Source: Clostridia bacterium (GTDB lineage: Bacteria; Bacillota_A; Clostridia; Oscillospirales; CAG-272). From it: 5,391 nucleotides of DNA. The number at the start of each line of letters is the position of its first letter. Position 1 is the first letter of the stretch. The stretch lies in assembly GCA_017467225.1 (NCBI GenBank), contig JAFTSR010000038.1, positions 1-5,391 on the forward strand, in the 5' to 3' direction. The translations under genes were made by a program, and so were the position numbers. Positions 1 to 5,391 of the stretch are shown in pieces. The notes below the pieces were generated by a model. That model ran no database searches. It worked only from the letters and a program-made list of their open reading frames with translations, and had not been told where the DNA came from.

Positions 1-844
1 AGTGCAAAATCTGCAAGGAACTCCAGCCGCTGTTCTCAATCGTTTCGGCAACCGCTGCCGTAATTCCCACGGGACCGGAAAGCGTCTGCATGCCAAAGCG
101 ACCGGTGATCAGTCCCAGAAGACTGTCCCAAACCATTTTGACCAGCGAGCAGGAGCGGTAAAAGGAAATCTGCAAAATCGTTCCAAGACCCGGATGTTTC
201 TCGGCCAGCACGTAAAAATCATAGTTACCGAAGGTAACACCGCTATCCTCAAAGGTCGGGAAACGGACATCCTGCAGCACAACCGTCTCGCCGTCACGCA
301 AAACCGTCAGATCGATCGGCTCGCTGCCCTGGTTGGTAATTTCGTAGGTCAACTCCTCGCCGCTGTGCACCCGGACGCCACCAACCTTGATGACCTCGTC
401 ACCGGGCATCAGTCCGCCCTCGGCGTTGCTTGTCGCGCCTTCCTGAAAGGCGGCGATGGTATTGGAGGCCAGCGTCCCCTGCGAAGCGGAAATGCATACG
501 ATCAGTACGACGATCAGAAATCCAACGATCAGATTGACTGTTGCGCCTGCGGCAAACACCAAAAAGCGCTGCCAGGCAGGCTTGGAGCTCAGTGCCCCCG
601 GAAGATCCTCATCGCCGGTCTCGCCGACCATAGCAACGTATCCGCCGATCGGAAAAGCGCGCAACGAAAAGACGGTGTCGTGCTTTTTCATGGTACGGCT
701 GAACAGCTTCGGCCCCATACCCACGGAAAATTCCTCAATGGCAACGCCACAGCGTCGCGCAACGAAATAATGTCCCGCCTCATGCGCTAAGATCAAAAAG
801 CCAAAGATAAATACGGCGGCAATGATACTCCAGAAAACCGTCAT
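1..844 (-). CDS. rseP: Site-2 intramembrane zinc metalloprotease, RseP/RasP family (M50), 3' end beyond the window
   Basis: This gene encodes a membrane-embedded zinc protease that cleaves transmembrane segments such as anti-sigma factors and signal-peptide remnants. I translated 281 residues from the ATG at 844-842; the frame stays open to the left edge. The first hydrophobic helix (about residues 3-20) runs into the metal-binding HEAGH motif (21-25), which fits HExxH. FSVGMGPKLF (39-48) and FPIGGYV (64-70) follow and are typical of the family. A second membrane segment spans about 94-118. A single PDZ-like domain lies at about 120-195, with GGLMPGDEVIKVGG at 143-156. The family motif LSGPVGI is at 255-261. 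The last helices and the third zinc-ligand motif (NxxPxxDGG) would lie past the edge, so an intact active site cannot be confirmed. The start is 4 bases after the dxr stop, with AAAGGG 10 bases upstream, which implies translational coupling. The physiological substrate cannot be read from the sequence. Confidence 0.96.
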   Translation of the reverse strand, partial: MTVFWSIIAAVFIFGFLILAHEAGHYFVARRCGVAIEEFSVGMGPKLFSRTMKKHDTVFSLRAFPIGGYVAMVGETGDEDLPGALSSKPAWQRFLVFAAGATVNLIVGFLIVVLIVCISASQGTLASNTIAAFQEGATSNAEGGLMPGDEVIKVGGVRVHSGEELTYEITNQGSEPIDLTVLRDGETVVLQDVRFPTFEDSGVTFGNYDFYVLAEKHPGLGTILQISFYRSCSLVKMVWDSLLGLITGRFGMQTLSGPVGITAAVAETIENSGWSSLQILH

Positions 845-848
845 GAAA

Positions 849-2027
849 TCATAACCCTTTCTTTTCTTGCTCCTGCGCTATTTGCCGTGCAGAAGCATCG
901 TAATATAAAATTTCTTCCATGGTCGCAGCTGCCTTGGCGTCGGGCAGCGCATCCAACGTTGTCATGACCAGCTCGGCAATCTGTCCGAAGTAAATGCGGT
1001 CTTGCAAAAAAGCTTCCACCGCCACCTCGTTGGCTGCGTTGAGCACGGCAGGTACGGCACCTCCGCGACGCAGCGCTTGTCTCGCCAGTTCTGTCATCGG
1101 GAAGGTCGCGGTATCGGGCGCATAAAAAGTCAGTTTTCCAATTTGCGTCAGATCCAAGGGAGCAAGCTGCGACGGCGTGCGGTGAGGATACGTCAGCGCG
1201 TGCTGAATGCACAGGCGCATATCAGGAACTGCCAGCTGCGCCAAAATACTATGATCAATATATTCCACCATCGAGTGAATTATACTTTCTCTGTGAACAA
1301 CCACCTGCACACGGTCCTCCGGAACGCCGAACAGATAGCAGGCCTCGATCACCTCAAAGCCCTTGTTCATCATGGTTGCGCTGTCGATGGTTATTTTGGC
1401 GCCCATATTCCAGGTAGGATGCGCCAGGGCATCGGCCGCACGCATGGAGGCAATCTCATCAGCCTTCTTACCAAAGAACGGTCCACCCGAGGCGGTCAGG
1501 ATCAACTGCTTGACCTCGTCTGCGGGATGACCCTGCAGGCACTGCGCAATGGCGCAATGCTCGCTATCGACCGGGCGGATGGTCACACCGGCCTTAGCGG
1601 CCGCACGCATAACCGGCTCACCGGCAACAACCAAGGATTCCTTATTTGCCAGGGCGAGCTGCTTTCCCGCCGTCAGAACAGACATGGTTTGCGCCAAGCC
1701 TGCCTTGCCGATGATAGCATTGAGCACCAGGTCGGACTCGCATGCCCGGATCATCTCGGAAATCCCCTGCTCTCCCGCAAAGACACGGACAGGCAGATCT
1801 CCCAGCCGCACGCGCAGCTCTGCCGCTGCGGCCTCGTCGCCCATGGCGCAATATTTGACGCCGTAGCGCCGCGCTTGCTGCTCGACAGTCGCCGCATCAC
1901 GACCGGCACAAATCGCTTCCACCGGAATGTGCAGATGCTCTGCTACATCCAGCGTTTGCGTGCCGATCGAGCCGGTGCTGCCAAGCACAACAATGCTTTG
2001 CATTTTATTTTTATGATCTATCTTCAT
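849..2027 (-). CDS. dxr: 1-deoxy-D-xylulose 5-phosphate reductoisomerase
   Basis: Dxr converts DXP to 2-C-methyl-D-erythritol 4-phosphate with NADPH and a divalent metal. It is the committed step of the MEP isoprenoid pathway and the target of fosmidomycin. From the ATG at 2027 the product is 392 residues, normal for the family. The NADPH-binding glycine loop GSTGSIG is at 16-22 and ALANKESLV at 125-133. DSEH (154-157) supplies two metal ligands, D154 and E156. LTASGGPF is at 177-184. HPTWNMG (203-209) includes the loop His and Trp, and MNKGFE (220-225) ends in the third metal ligand. The start is uncertain: TTG at 2051 would overlap the cdsA stop, ATG at 2027 has a modest GTGAG 4 bases upstream, and ATG at 2003 lies closest to the conserved domain (MQSIVVLG) but has no evident ribosome site. 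I prefer 2027. All key residues are present, and the gene sits between cdsA and rseP as in other Firmicutes. Confidence 0.97.
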   Translation of the reverse strand: MKIDHKNKMQSIVVLGSTGSIGTQTLDVAEHLHIPVEAICAGRDAATVEQQARRYGVKYCAMGDEAAAAELRVRLGDLPVRVFAGEQGISEMIRACESDLVLNAIIGKAGLAQTMSVLTAGKQLALANKESLVVAGEPVMRAAAKAGVTIRPVDSEHCAIAQCLQGHPADEVKQLILTASGGPFFGKKADEIASMRAADALAHPTWNMGAKITIDSATMMNKGFEVIEACYLFGVPEDRVQVVVHRESIIHSMVEYIDHSILAQLAVPDMRLCIQHALTYPHRTPSQLAPLDLTQIGKLTFYAPDTATFPMTELARQALRRGGAVPAVLNAANEVAVEAFLQDRIYFGQIAELVMTTLDALPDAKAAATMEEILYYDASARQIAQEQEKKGL

Positions 2028-2043
2028 TTTTCTCACATTCAAT

Positions 2044-2880
2044 TTACGCAACAGTGAACAGCGGTCCGAACGAGGTCACCAGCAAAAGAACCAGCGACAC
2101 GGCCAAAACCGAGTCAAAGCGATCCAAAACGCCGCCGTGTCCAGGGAAAAGCTTACCGAAGTCTTTGATGCCGTAGGTGCGCTTGAGCGCCGACATGCAA
2201 AGATCGCCAATCTGCGATACGAACGAAATAACCAAACCGCTGATAGCCAGCATCAAGTAATTTGCTTCCGCCGTTCCACCGCTCACCTTGTGCACGATAT
2301 ACCCATACAGCAGCATGGAAAGCACGCAGAAAACAACACCGCCGATGCTTCCCTCCACCGTCTTTTTGGGGCTGATCTCAGGAATCAGCTTATGCTTGCC
2401 GAACAGTCTACCGCAAAAATAGGCAAAGGTATCGGTCACCCATGCGCCGATAAAGCAGATCAGGTACACATATTTTCCATCCGCACTGCCACATCTGAGT
2501 AACACGATTGCGGAAAAGGCCGCAACAATATAAAAGCAACAGAAAAACGGCACAGCAACCTCCTGCGGCGAAGATTTTCCGCGCTTGAATACCAAATAAG
2601 TAAAGAAATACAGCGACAGGAAAATCAATCCTGCCATGGCGACTGTTGATAAGGTAACGCGCCCCGGCCAATGAAATGCTAAACACGGGCAAACGGCACT
2701 CAAGAGCAACGGGAGAGCAATCCCCAACTTGCGATGAACGCCGCAGCAGCGCAGCATTTCATACACCGCGATCGCGCAAAAGATCGTCGTGGCAATCGGT
2801 AGAACAATCGTATCAGAAAAGATCAGTATCGGCACCAGCACCAAAATGGCTACTATCGCCGTAATGATTCGTACAACCAT
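2044..2880 (-). CDS. cdsA: Phosphatidate cytidylyltransferase (CDP-diacylglycerol synthase)
   Basis: CdsA is an integral membrane enzyme that joins CTP and phosphatidic acid to give CDP-diacylglycerol and diphosphate, the branch-point precursor of bacterial phospholipids. The 278-residue product is strongly hydrophobic, with roughly eight membrane segments starting at residue 4. The conserved cytoplasmic stretch GAWVTDTFAYFCGRLFGKHK is at 145-164, with SPKKTVEGSIGG at 170-181. The C-terminal family signature (230-256) is complete: SALKR, KD (239-240), then FPGHGGVLDRFD (245-256). The ATG at 2880 is 21 bases after the uppS stop and has an excellent AAAGGAG site (2896-2890) 9 bases upstream. 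Length and motifs match the family, so the assignment is secure. It is fairly cysteine-rich, with 12 Cys spread mostly through membrane segments and not arranged as a metal site. Confidence 0.98.
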   Translation of the reverse strand: MVVRIITAIVAILVLVPILIFSDTIVLPIATTIFCAIAVYEMLRCCGVHRKLGIALPLLLSAVCPCLAFHWPGRVTLSTVAMAGLIFLSLYFFTYLVFKRGKSSPQEVAVPFFCCFYIVAAFSAIVLLRCGSADGKYVYLICFIGAWVTDTFAYFCGRLFGKHKLIPEISPKKTVEGSIGGVVFCVLSMLLYGYIVHKVSGGTAEANYLMLAISGLVISFVSQIGDLCMSALKRTYGIKDFGKLFPGHGGVLDRFDSVLAVSLVLLLVTSFGPLFTVA

Positions 2881-2901
2881 AATGTTTTGCTCCTTTACAG
2901 A

Positions 2902-3627
2902 TCATGCTTTCGCAACAACGTCGCCAAAGCGGCGCTTGCGCGTATAAAACTGTTCAACTATCTCGTCAATATCATCCGGGGTCAGATCCGGCCACAGCTT
3001 ATCAGAAAAATAAAATTCGGAATAAGCCGCCTGCCACAACAGGAAATTGGAAATGCGCAGATCTCCACCCGTGCGTACAATCAGGTCGGGATCGGGACAG
3101 GACGCGGTATACATGGCATCGGAAATATCCGCCTCTGACGGGTTCTCCACGCCACGCTCACGCAACAGGCGATATGCCCTTGCGATCTCGGCTCTGGCGC
3201 CGTAATTGATGGCGATATTGAGCACCATCTCACCGTCTCTTGTGCTCTCCTCCAGGCGCGCGATCTTCTCCTGCAGCTTCTCCGGCAGTGCTGAAGCATC
3301 TCCGATCAAGCGGAAGGAAATGCTGCGATTTTTGGTCAGTCGTTCGCCATTTTCAAGATAGTAGCCCATCAGGTCCATCAACGCATTGACTTCCTCAGCC
3401 GGGCGCTTCCAGTTTTCGGTGGAAAATGCGTATACCGTCATATATTTCAGACCGATATCTGCGCAATGATGCGCCAGCGTCTGAAACGTTTTGGCGCCGG
3501 CACGGTGACCGGCCATACGCGGCATTCCACGGCGCTGCGCCCAGCGACCGTTGCCATCCATGATAAATGCGATATGCTTCAAACGATCATCCACCTGCAG
3601 CGGTGCGTTTTTTACGTCCTGTGCCAT
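2902..3627 (-). CDS. uppS: Isoprenyl transferase, probably undecaprenyl diphosphate synthase
   Basis: This cis-prenyltransferase adds isopentenyl diphosphate units to farnesyl diphosphate to give undecaprenyl diphosphate, the lipid carrier for peptidoglycan and other wall polymers. The 241-residue product is of usual length. HIAFIMDGNGRWA (18-30) holds the catalytic metal-binding D24, followed by GHRAG (40-44). YAFSTENWKRP (66-76) is the second conserved block. PDPDLIVRTGGDLRISNFLLWQ (from 178) contains R185, R191 and S193 for diphosphate binding, and E204 in AYSEFYF is the expected Mg ligand. The usual NYGGR motif reads NYGAR (141-145). The ATG at 3627 has GAGG (3640-3637) 9 bases upstream. 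It is the first gene after the terminator that follows frr and is followed by cdsA. C55 chain length is inferred from gene context; motifs alone do not fix product length. Confidence 0.96.
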   Translation of the reverse strand: MAQDVKNAPLQVDDRLKHIAFIMDGNGRWAQRRGMPRMAGHRAGAKTFQTLAHHCADIGLKYMTVYAFSTENWKRPAEEVNALMDLMGYYLENGERLTKNRSISFRLIGDASALPEKLQEKIARLEESTRDGEMVLNIAINYGARAEIARAYRLLRERGVENPSEADISDAMYTASCPDPDLIVRTGGDLRISNFLLWQAAYSEFYFSDKLWPDLTPDDIDEIVEQFYTRKRRFGDVVAKA

Positions 3628-3658
3628 ACAAAGCTACCTCATCTTGCAAATAATTTGT

Positions 3659-3697
3659 AAAAATTGGAGCGAAATAACCGATGTCACTCGCTCCAAT
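3659..3697 (-). terminator. Intrinsic terminator downstream of frr
   Basis: Read on the minus strand, ATTGGAGCGA (3697-3688) pairs perfectly with TCGCTCCAAT (3672-3663) over 10 base pairs. The 15-base loop can fold further: GTGAC pairs with GTTAT, including two G-U wobbles, around an ATCG tetraloop with one bulged base. A run of five T follows directly (3663-3659, overlapping the last stem base). The stem starts 26 bases after the frr stop. The GC content of the stem is moderate and the T-run short, so termination may be partial, allowing read-through into uppS. Confidence 0.85.
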
Positions 3698-3723
3698 CTT
3701 CAGATGGATCAGAAATCGGGGGA

Positions 3724-4278
3724 TCAGATCTCCATGATCTCCTTTTCCTTCTTCGCCGTTATTTCGTCGATTTTCTTGATGCACTTGTCGGTCAGATCTT
3801 GAATGGTCTTCTCTGCTGCCTTGAGCTCATCCTCGGTCAGGATGCTGTCCTTCTTCTGCTTCTTGGCGTCGTCATTGGCATCGCGGCGGTTGTTACGAAC
3901 AGCGACCTTTGCCTCCTCGGCATACTTCAGAACCTGCTTGCGGATTTCCTTACGGCGCTCCTCGGTCAGCTGCGGGAATACCAGGCGAATGATCTTACCG
4001 TCGTTGGCAGGCGTAATACCGATATCGGACATCAGAATAGCCTTCTCCATCGCCTTGAGAGTGGATGCGTCATAGGGTGCGATGGTCAGCGTTCTGGCAT
4101 CAGCCACGCGAACGTCTGCCATGGTGGTCAGCGGCGTGGGTGAGCCGTAATATTCAAAGGTAACACGTGCAAGGACAGAGGCGTTTGCCTGGGCGGCGCG
4201 GACAGTGCCCAACGTCGTCTGGAAATTGTCAAGGGTCTTTTCGTTCTTGGTTTCAAGCGTTTTGGTATCGTACTTCAT
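3724..4278 (-). CDS. frr: Ribosome recycling factor
   Basis: RRF works with EF-G to split the post-termination ribosome so that its subunits can be reused; it acts in the cytosol and is normally essential. The 184-residue product matches the family length of about 185. Recognisable blocks are FEYYGSPTPL (41-50), EKAILMSDIGITP (78-90) with NDG (92-94), PQLTEERRKEI (102-112), and EEAKVAVRNNRRDAND (121-136). R132 falls at the position of the functionally critical E. coli Arg132. The C-terminal helix LTDKCIKKID ends in KEKEIMEI. The normally conserved RxGR segment of the first helix reads RAAQ (27-30), which is unusual. The ATG at 4278 has AAAGGA (4295-4290) 11 bases upstream and lies 34 bases after the pyrH stop with no terminator between them, so pyrH and frr probably share a transcript. 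Confidence 0.98.
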   Translation of the reverse strand: MKYDTKTLETKNEKTLDNFQTTLGTVRAAQANASVLARVTFEYYGSPTPLTTMADVRVADARTLTIAPYDASTLKAMEKAILMSDIGITPANDGKIIRLVFPQLTEERRKEIRKQVLKYAEEAKVAVRNNRRDANDDAKKQKKDSILTEDELKAAEKTIQDLTDKCIKKIDEITAKKEKEIMEI

Positions 4279-4312
4279 GATGTAACAGATCCTTTCTTTT
4301 TTTATTTATAGT

Positions 4313-5047
4313 TCAATTATGGATTTCAGTTCCGATGCGCTCACCCATGACCACGCGATAGATATTATCCGGGTCAGCCAGCGCGAAAGAATAGCAGCGG
4401 ATATGGTTTTCCATGCAGAAGGACATCGCGGTCATATCGATGGCACGCAGACCCTTCTCGATGATCTCCATATAGGTAATTTCCTCGTAACGCGTTGCCG
4501 TGGGATCCAGCTTGGGATCAGCGCTGTAGACGGCATCGATGTTTTTTGCCATCAGGATGACGTCTGCCTCAATCTCTGCCGCGCGAAGTGCAGCCGCGGT
4601 ATCGGTTGAGAAGAAGGGCAAGCCGGAGCCGCCGCCAAAAATCACAACCTTACCTGCCTCCAGTGCCTTGATTGCGGCGCGCGAGGTATAGTGATCGGCA
4701 AAGGTGTTCATCTCCACCGCGCTCATGACGGTGCAATCGATACCCGCCTGCTCAAAGCCGTCCTGCAGCGCCAGGGCGTTGATGGTGGTCGCCAGCATGC
4801 CCATATGGTCAGCACGGCAACGGTTCATGCTGCCGCCTTGTCTGCCGCGCCAGATATTTCCTGCGCCGCAAAGGACACCGACCTGTACACCGGCAGCGGT
4901 GCAACGCTTGATGACCTGGGCGATCTGCGTAATAAAATCAAAATTCAGAATTCCGTCGCAATTGGCTGCAAGTGCCTCGCCGGAAAGCTTCAAAAGAACG
5001 CGACGGTATTTAGGCTGCATCACGTCCTGTGTGTTACTGTTTTCCAT
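4313..5047 (-). CDS. pyrH: UMP kinase
   Basis: PyrH phosphorylates UMP to UDP with ATP, feeding UTP, CTP and UDP-sugar synthesis; the bacterial enzyme is a cytosolic hexamer of the amino-acid kinase fold. From the ATG at 5047 the product is 244 residues, normal for the family. KLSGEAL is at 20-26, GAGNIWRG at 61-68, DHMGMLATTINALALQD at 80-96, and PFFSTDTAAALRAAEIEADV at 144-163. The nucleotide-binding stretch AKNIDAVYSADPK follows at 167-179. The protein ends in a VMGERIGT segment typical of the family. Two glycine-rich motifs deviate from the family norm: GGGN reads GAGN, and GTGNP reads GSGLP. The frame extends upstream to an ATG at 5071, but that start lacks a ribosome site, whereas 5047 has GGGAG 8 bases upstream. 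It is the first gene after the promoter at 5118-5090. Confidence 0.98.
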   Translation of the reverse strand: MENSNTQDVMQPKYRRVLLKLSGEALAANCDGILNFDFITQIAQVIKRCTAAGVQVGVLCGAGNIWRGRQGGSMNRCRADHMGMLATTINALALQDGFEQAGIDCTVMSAVEMNTFADHYTSRAAIKALEAGKVVIFGGGSGLPFFSTDTAAALRAAEIEADVILMAKNIDAVYSADPKLDPTATRYEEITYMEIIEKGLRAIDMTAMSFCMENHIRCYSFALADPDNIYRVVMGERIGTEIHN

Positions 5048-5055
5048 AATAAAGT

Positions 5056-5060
5056 CTCCC
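5056..5060 (-). promoter_or_regulatory. Ribosome binding site that sets the pyrH start
   Basis: GGGAG on the minus strand lies 8 bases upstream of the ATG at 5047. The alternative in-frame ATG at 5071 has no comparable site and would leave a leader of only about 13 bases from the predicted transcription start. This favours the 244-residue form. Confidence 0.8.
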
Positions 5061-5089
5061 GAAAAAGCCATACAAATTTTTCATCTTAT

Positions 5090-5118
5090 ATTGTACTACA
5101 AAATGCGCGATTTGTAAA
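5090..5118 (-). promoter_or_regulatory. Housekeeping (sigma-A type) promoter for pyrH-frr
   Basis: On the minus strand, TTTACA (5118-5113) and TACAAT (5095-5090) each match the -35 and -10 consensus at five of six positions and are separated by exactly 17 bases. The upstream flank (about 5119-5150) is almost pure A/T with A- and T-runs, as in an UP element, though part of it is also the T-tract of the tsf terminator. Transcription would begin near 5084, giving a leader of about 37 bases to the pyrH start. That is too short for a PyrR-type attenuator, and none is seen. The hexamer copy TTTACA at 5133-5128 has no -10 partner at proper distance. Confidence 0.8.
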
Positions 5119-5150
5119 CATCTAAATTGTAAATATTTTTATTTTTTTCT

Positions 5151-5183
5151 AAAAAAACTCCACCGTACGTGTGTACGGTGGAG
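5151..5183 (-). terminator. Strong intrinsic terminator downstream of tsf
   Basis: A perfect 11-base-pair stem, CTCCACCGTAC (5183-5173) with GTACGGTGGAG (5168-5158), closes a 4-base loop and is followed directly on the minus strand by seven T (5157-5151). The stem begins 23 bases after the tsf stop codon. The G/C-rich stem, tight loop and uninterrupted T-run make it a textbook Rho-independent terminator. It should end most transcription from the upstream (presumably rpsB-tsf) unit. Confidence 0.95.
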
Positions 5184-5206
5184 AAATTTCCAATTATCAG
5201 AGAAAA

Positions 5207-5391
5207 TTACTGACCGGAGGTCATCTTAGCGATTTCCTCAGCGAAGTTCTCTTCTCTCTTCTGGATGCCCTCGCCCTTCTCGAAACGGACAAAATCAACG
5301 ATAGCGATCTTGCCGCCCAGCTCCTTGGCGGTAACATCAACATACTTGCCAACCTTCATGTCCTCGTCCTTAACGTAGGTCATGTCAACCA
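5207..5391 (-). CDS. tsf: Elongation factor Ts, C-terminal end only
   Basis: EF-Ts is the guanine nucleotide exchange factor that releases GDP from EF-Tu during translation. Only the last 60 residues and the TAA stop (5209-5207) lie in the window; the gene continues past the right edge. The fragment contains [20 protein letters not shown] (31-50), the typical EF-Ts ending (compare the VRFEVGEGIEK of E. coli), then [10 protein letters not shown]. All eight lysines are coded AAG, and GTT and GCT are frequent, consistent with the biased codon use of a highly expressed gene. Its place upstream of pyrH-frr matches the conserved rpsB-tsf-pyrH-frr order; rpsB itself is not visible. Confidence 0.93.
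   Translation of the reverse strand, partial: VDMTYVKDEDMKVGKYVDVTAKELGGKIAIVDFVRFEKGEGIQKREENFAEEIAKMTSGQ

Noticed and set aside
2..790. Long open frame (262 codons) on the plus strand
   Set aside because: It lies opposite rseP. The minus-strand translation gives clear M50 protease motifs, while the plus-strand product is low in hydrophobic structure and matches no family I recognise.
1002..2057. Open frame of 351 codons on the plus strand
   Set aside because: It is antisense to dxr, whose catalytic motifs are intact on the minus strand. Long antisense frames are common opposite genes with biased codon use, and no ribosome site or recognisable domain supports it.
3706..3727. Short direct repeat GGATCAGA around the frr stop codon
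   Set aside because: Two 8-base copies in a short stretch, one within the frr end; too short and isolated to support a protein site or mobile-element footprint.
3664..4143. Plus-strand frame with Leu/Ile-rich, membrane-like runs
   Set aside because: It is antisense to frr. The hydrophobic runs are the reverse complement of Glu/Lys-rich RRF helices and start inside the terminator hairpin.
5048..5071. N-terminal extension of PyrH by 8 residues from the ATG at 5071
   Set aside because: No Shine-Dalgarno sequence precedes it and it lies only about 13 bases from the predicted transcription start, whereas the ATG at 5047 has a good GGGAG site.
5048..5090. Possible PyrR-type or UTP-sensing leader in front of pyrH
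   Set aside because: The predicted leader is only about 37 bases and shows no anti-terminator/terminator pair or PyrR-binding fold.
4691..5125. Two overlapping plus-strand frames opposite the pyrH 5' end
   Set aside because: They are shadows of the PyrH coding sequence that run on into the promoter region; neither has a plausible start site or a recognisable product.

Overview
The window is a slice of the conserved bacterial cluster tsf - pyrH - frr - uppS - cdsA - dxr - rseP. All seven genes lie on the minus strand, so they are transcribed from the right end of the window to the left. The first gene (tsf) and the last (rseP) are cut by the window edges; the five in between are complete. Gene order, Gram-positive-style Shine-Dalgarno sites, and the resemblance of the UMP kinase to the Bacillus/Clostridium form suggest a Firmicute, probably a Clostridia member of moderate GC content (perhaps a gut Oscillospirales-like anaerobe). 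The family assignment is inference; no rRNA or species-specific marker is present.

Layout, in transcription order. The 3' end of tsf (5391-5207) is followed by a textbook intrinsic terminator (5183-5151). Just downstream is a near-consensus housekeeping promoter (-35 at 5118-5113, -10 at 5095-5090) that should start a new transcript carrying pyrH (5047-4313) and frr (4278-3724). A second intrinsic terminator (3697-3659) follows frr. After it come uppS (3627-2902), cdsA (2880-2044), dxr (about 2027-849) and rseP (844 to beyond the left edge). These four are spaced 4 to 21 bases apart and look co-transcribed, but no convincing promoter is visible between the frr terminator and uppS.

Functionally the cluster joins translation and envelope building. 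EF-Ts and ribosome recycling factor serve elongation and post-termination recycling. UMP kinase feeds UDP/UTP and CTP synthesis, and CTP is the co-substrate of CdsA, which makes CDP-diacylglycerol for phospholipids. Dxr commits carbon to the MEP isoprenoid pathway, and UppS extends its products to undecaprenyl diphosphate, the lipid carrier for peptidoglycan. RseP is a site-2 intramembrane protease for regulated proteolysis at the membrane.

No mobile element, CRISPR array, tRNA, rRNA, riboswitch or foreign-looking gene was found, and I see no undescribed system. The points worth a second look are the two terminators that break up a usually continuous cluster, and substitutions at normally conserved motif positions in RRF, UMP kinase and UppS. 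The longest stretch without a gene is the 159 bases between tsf and pyrH.
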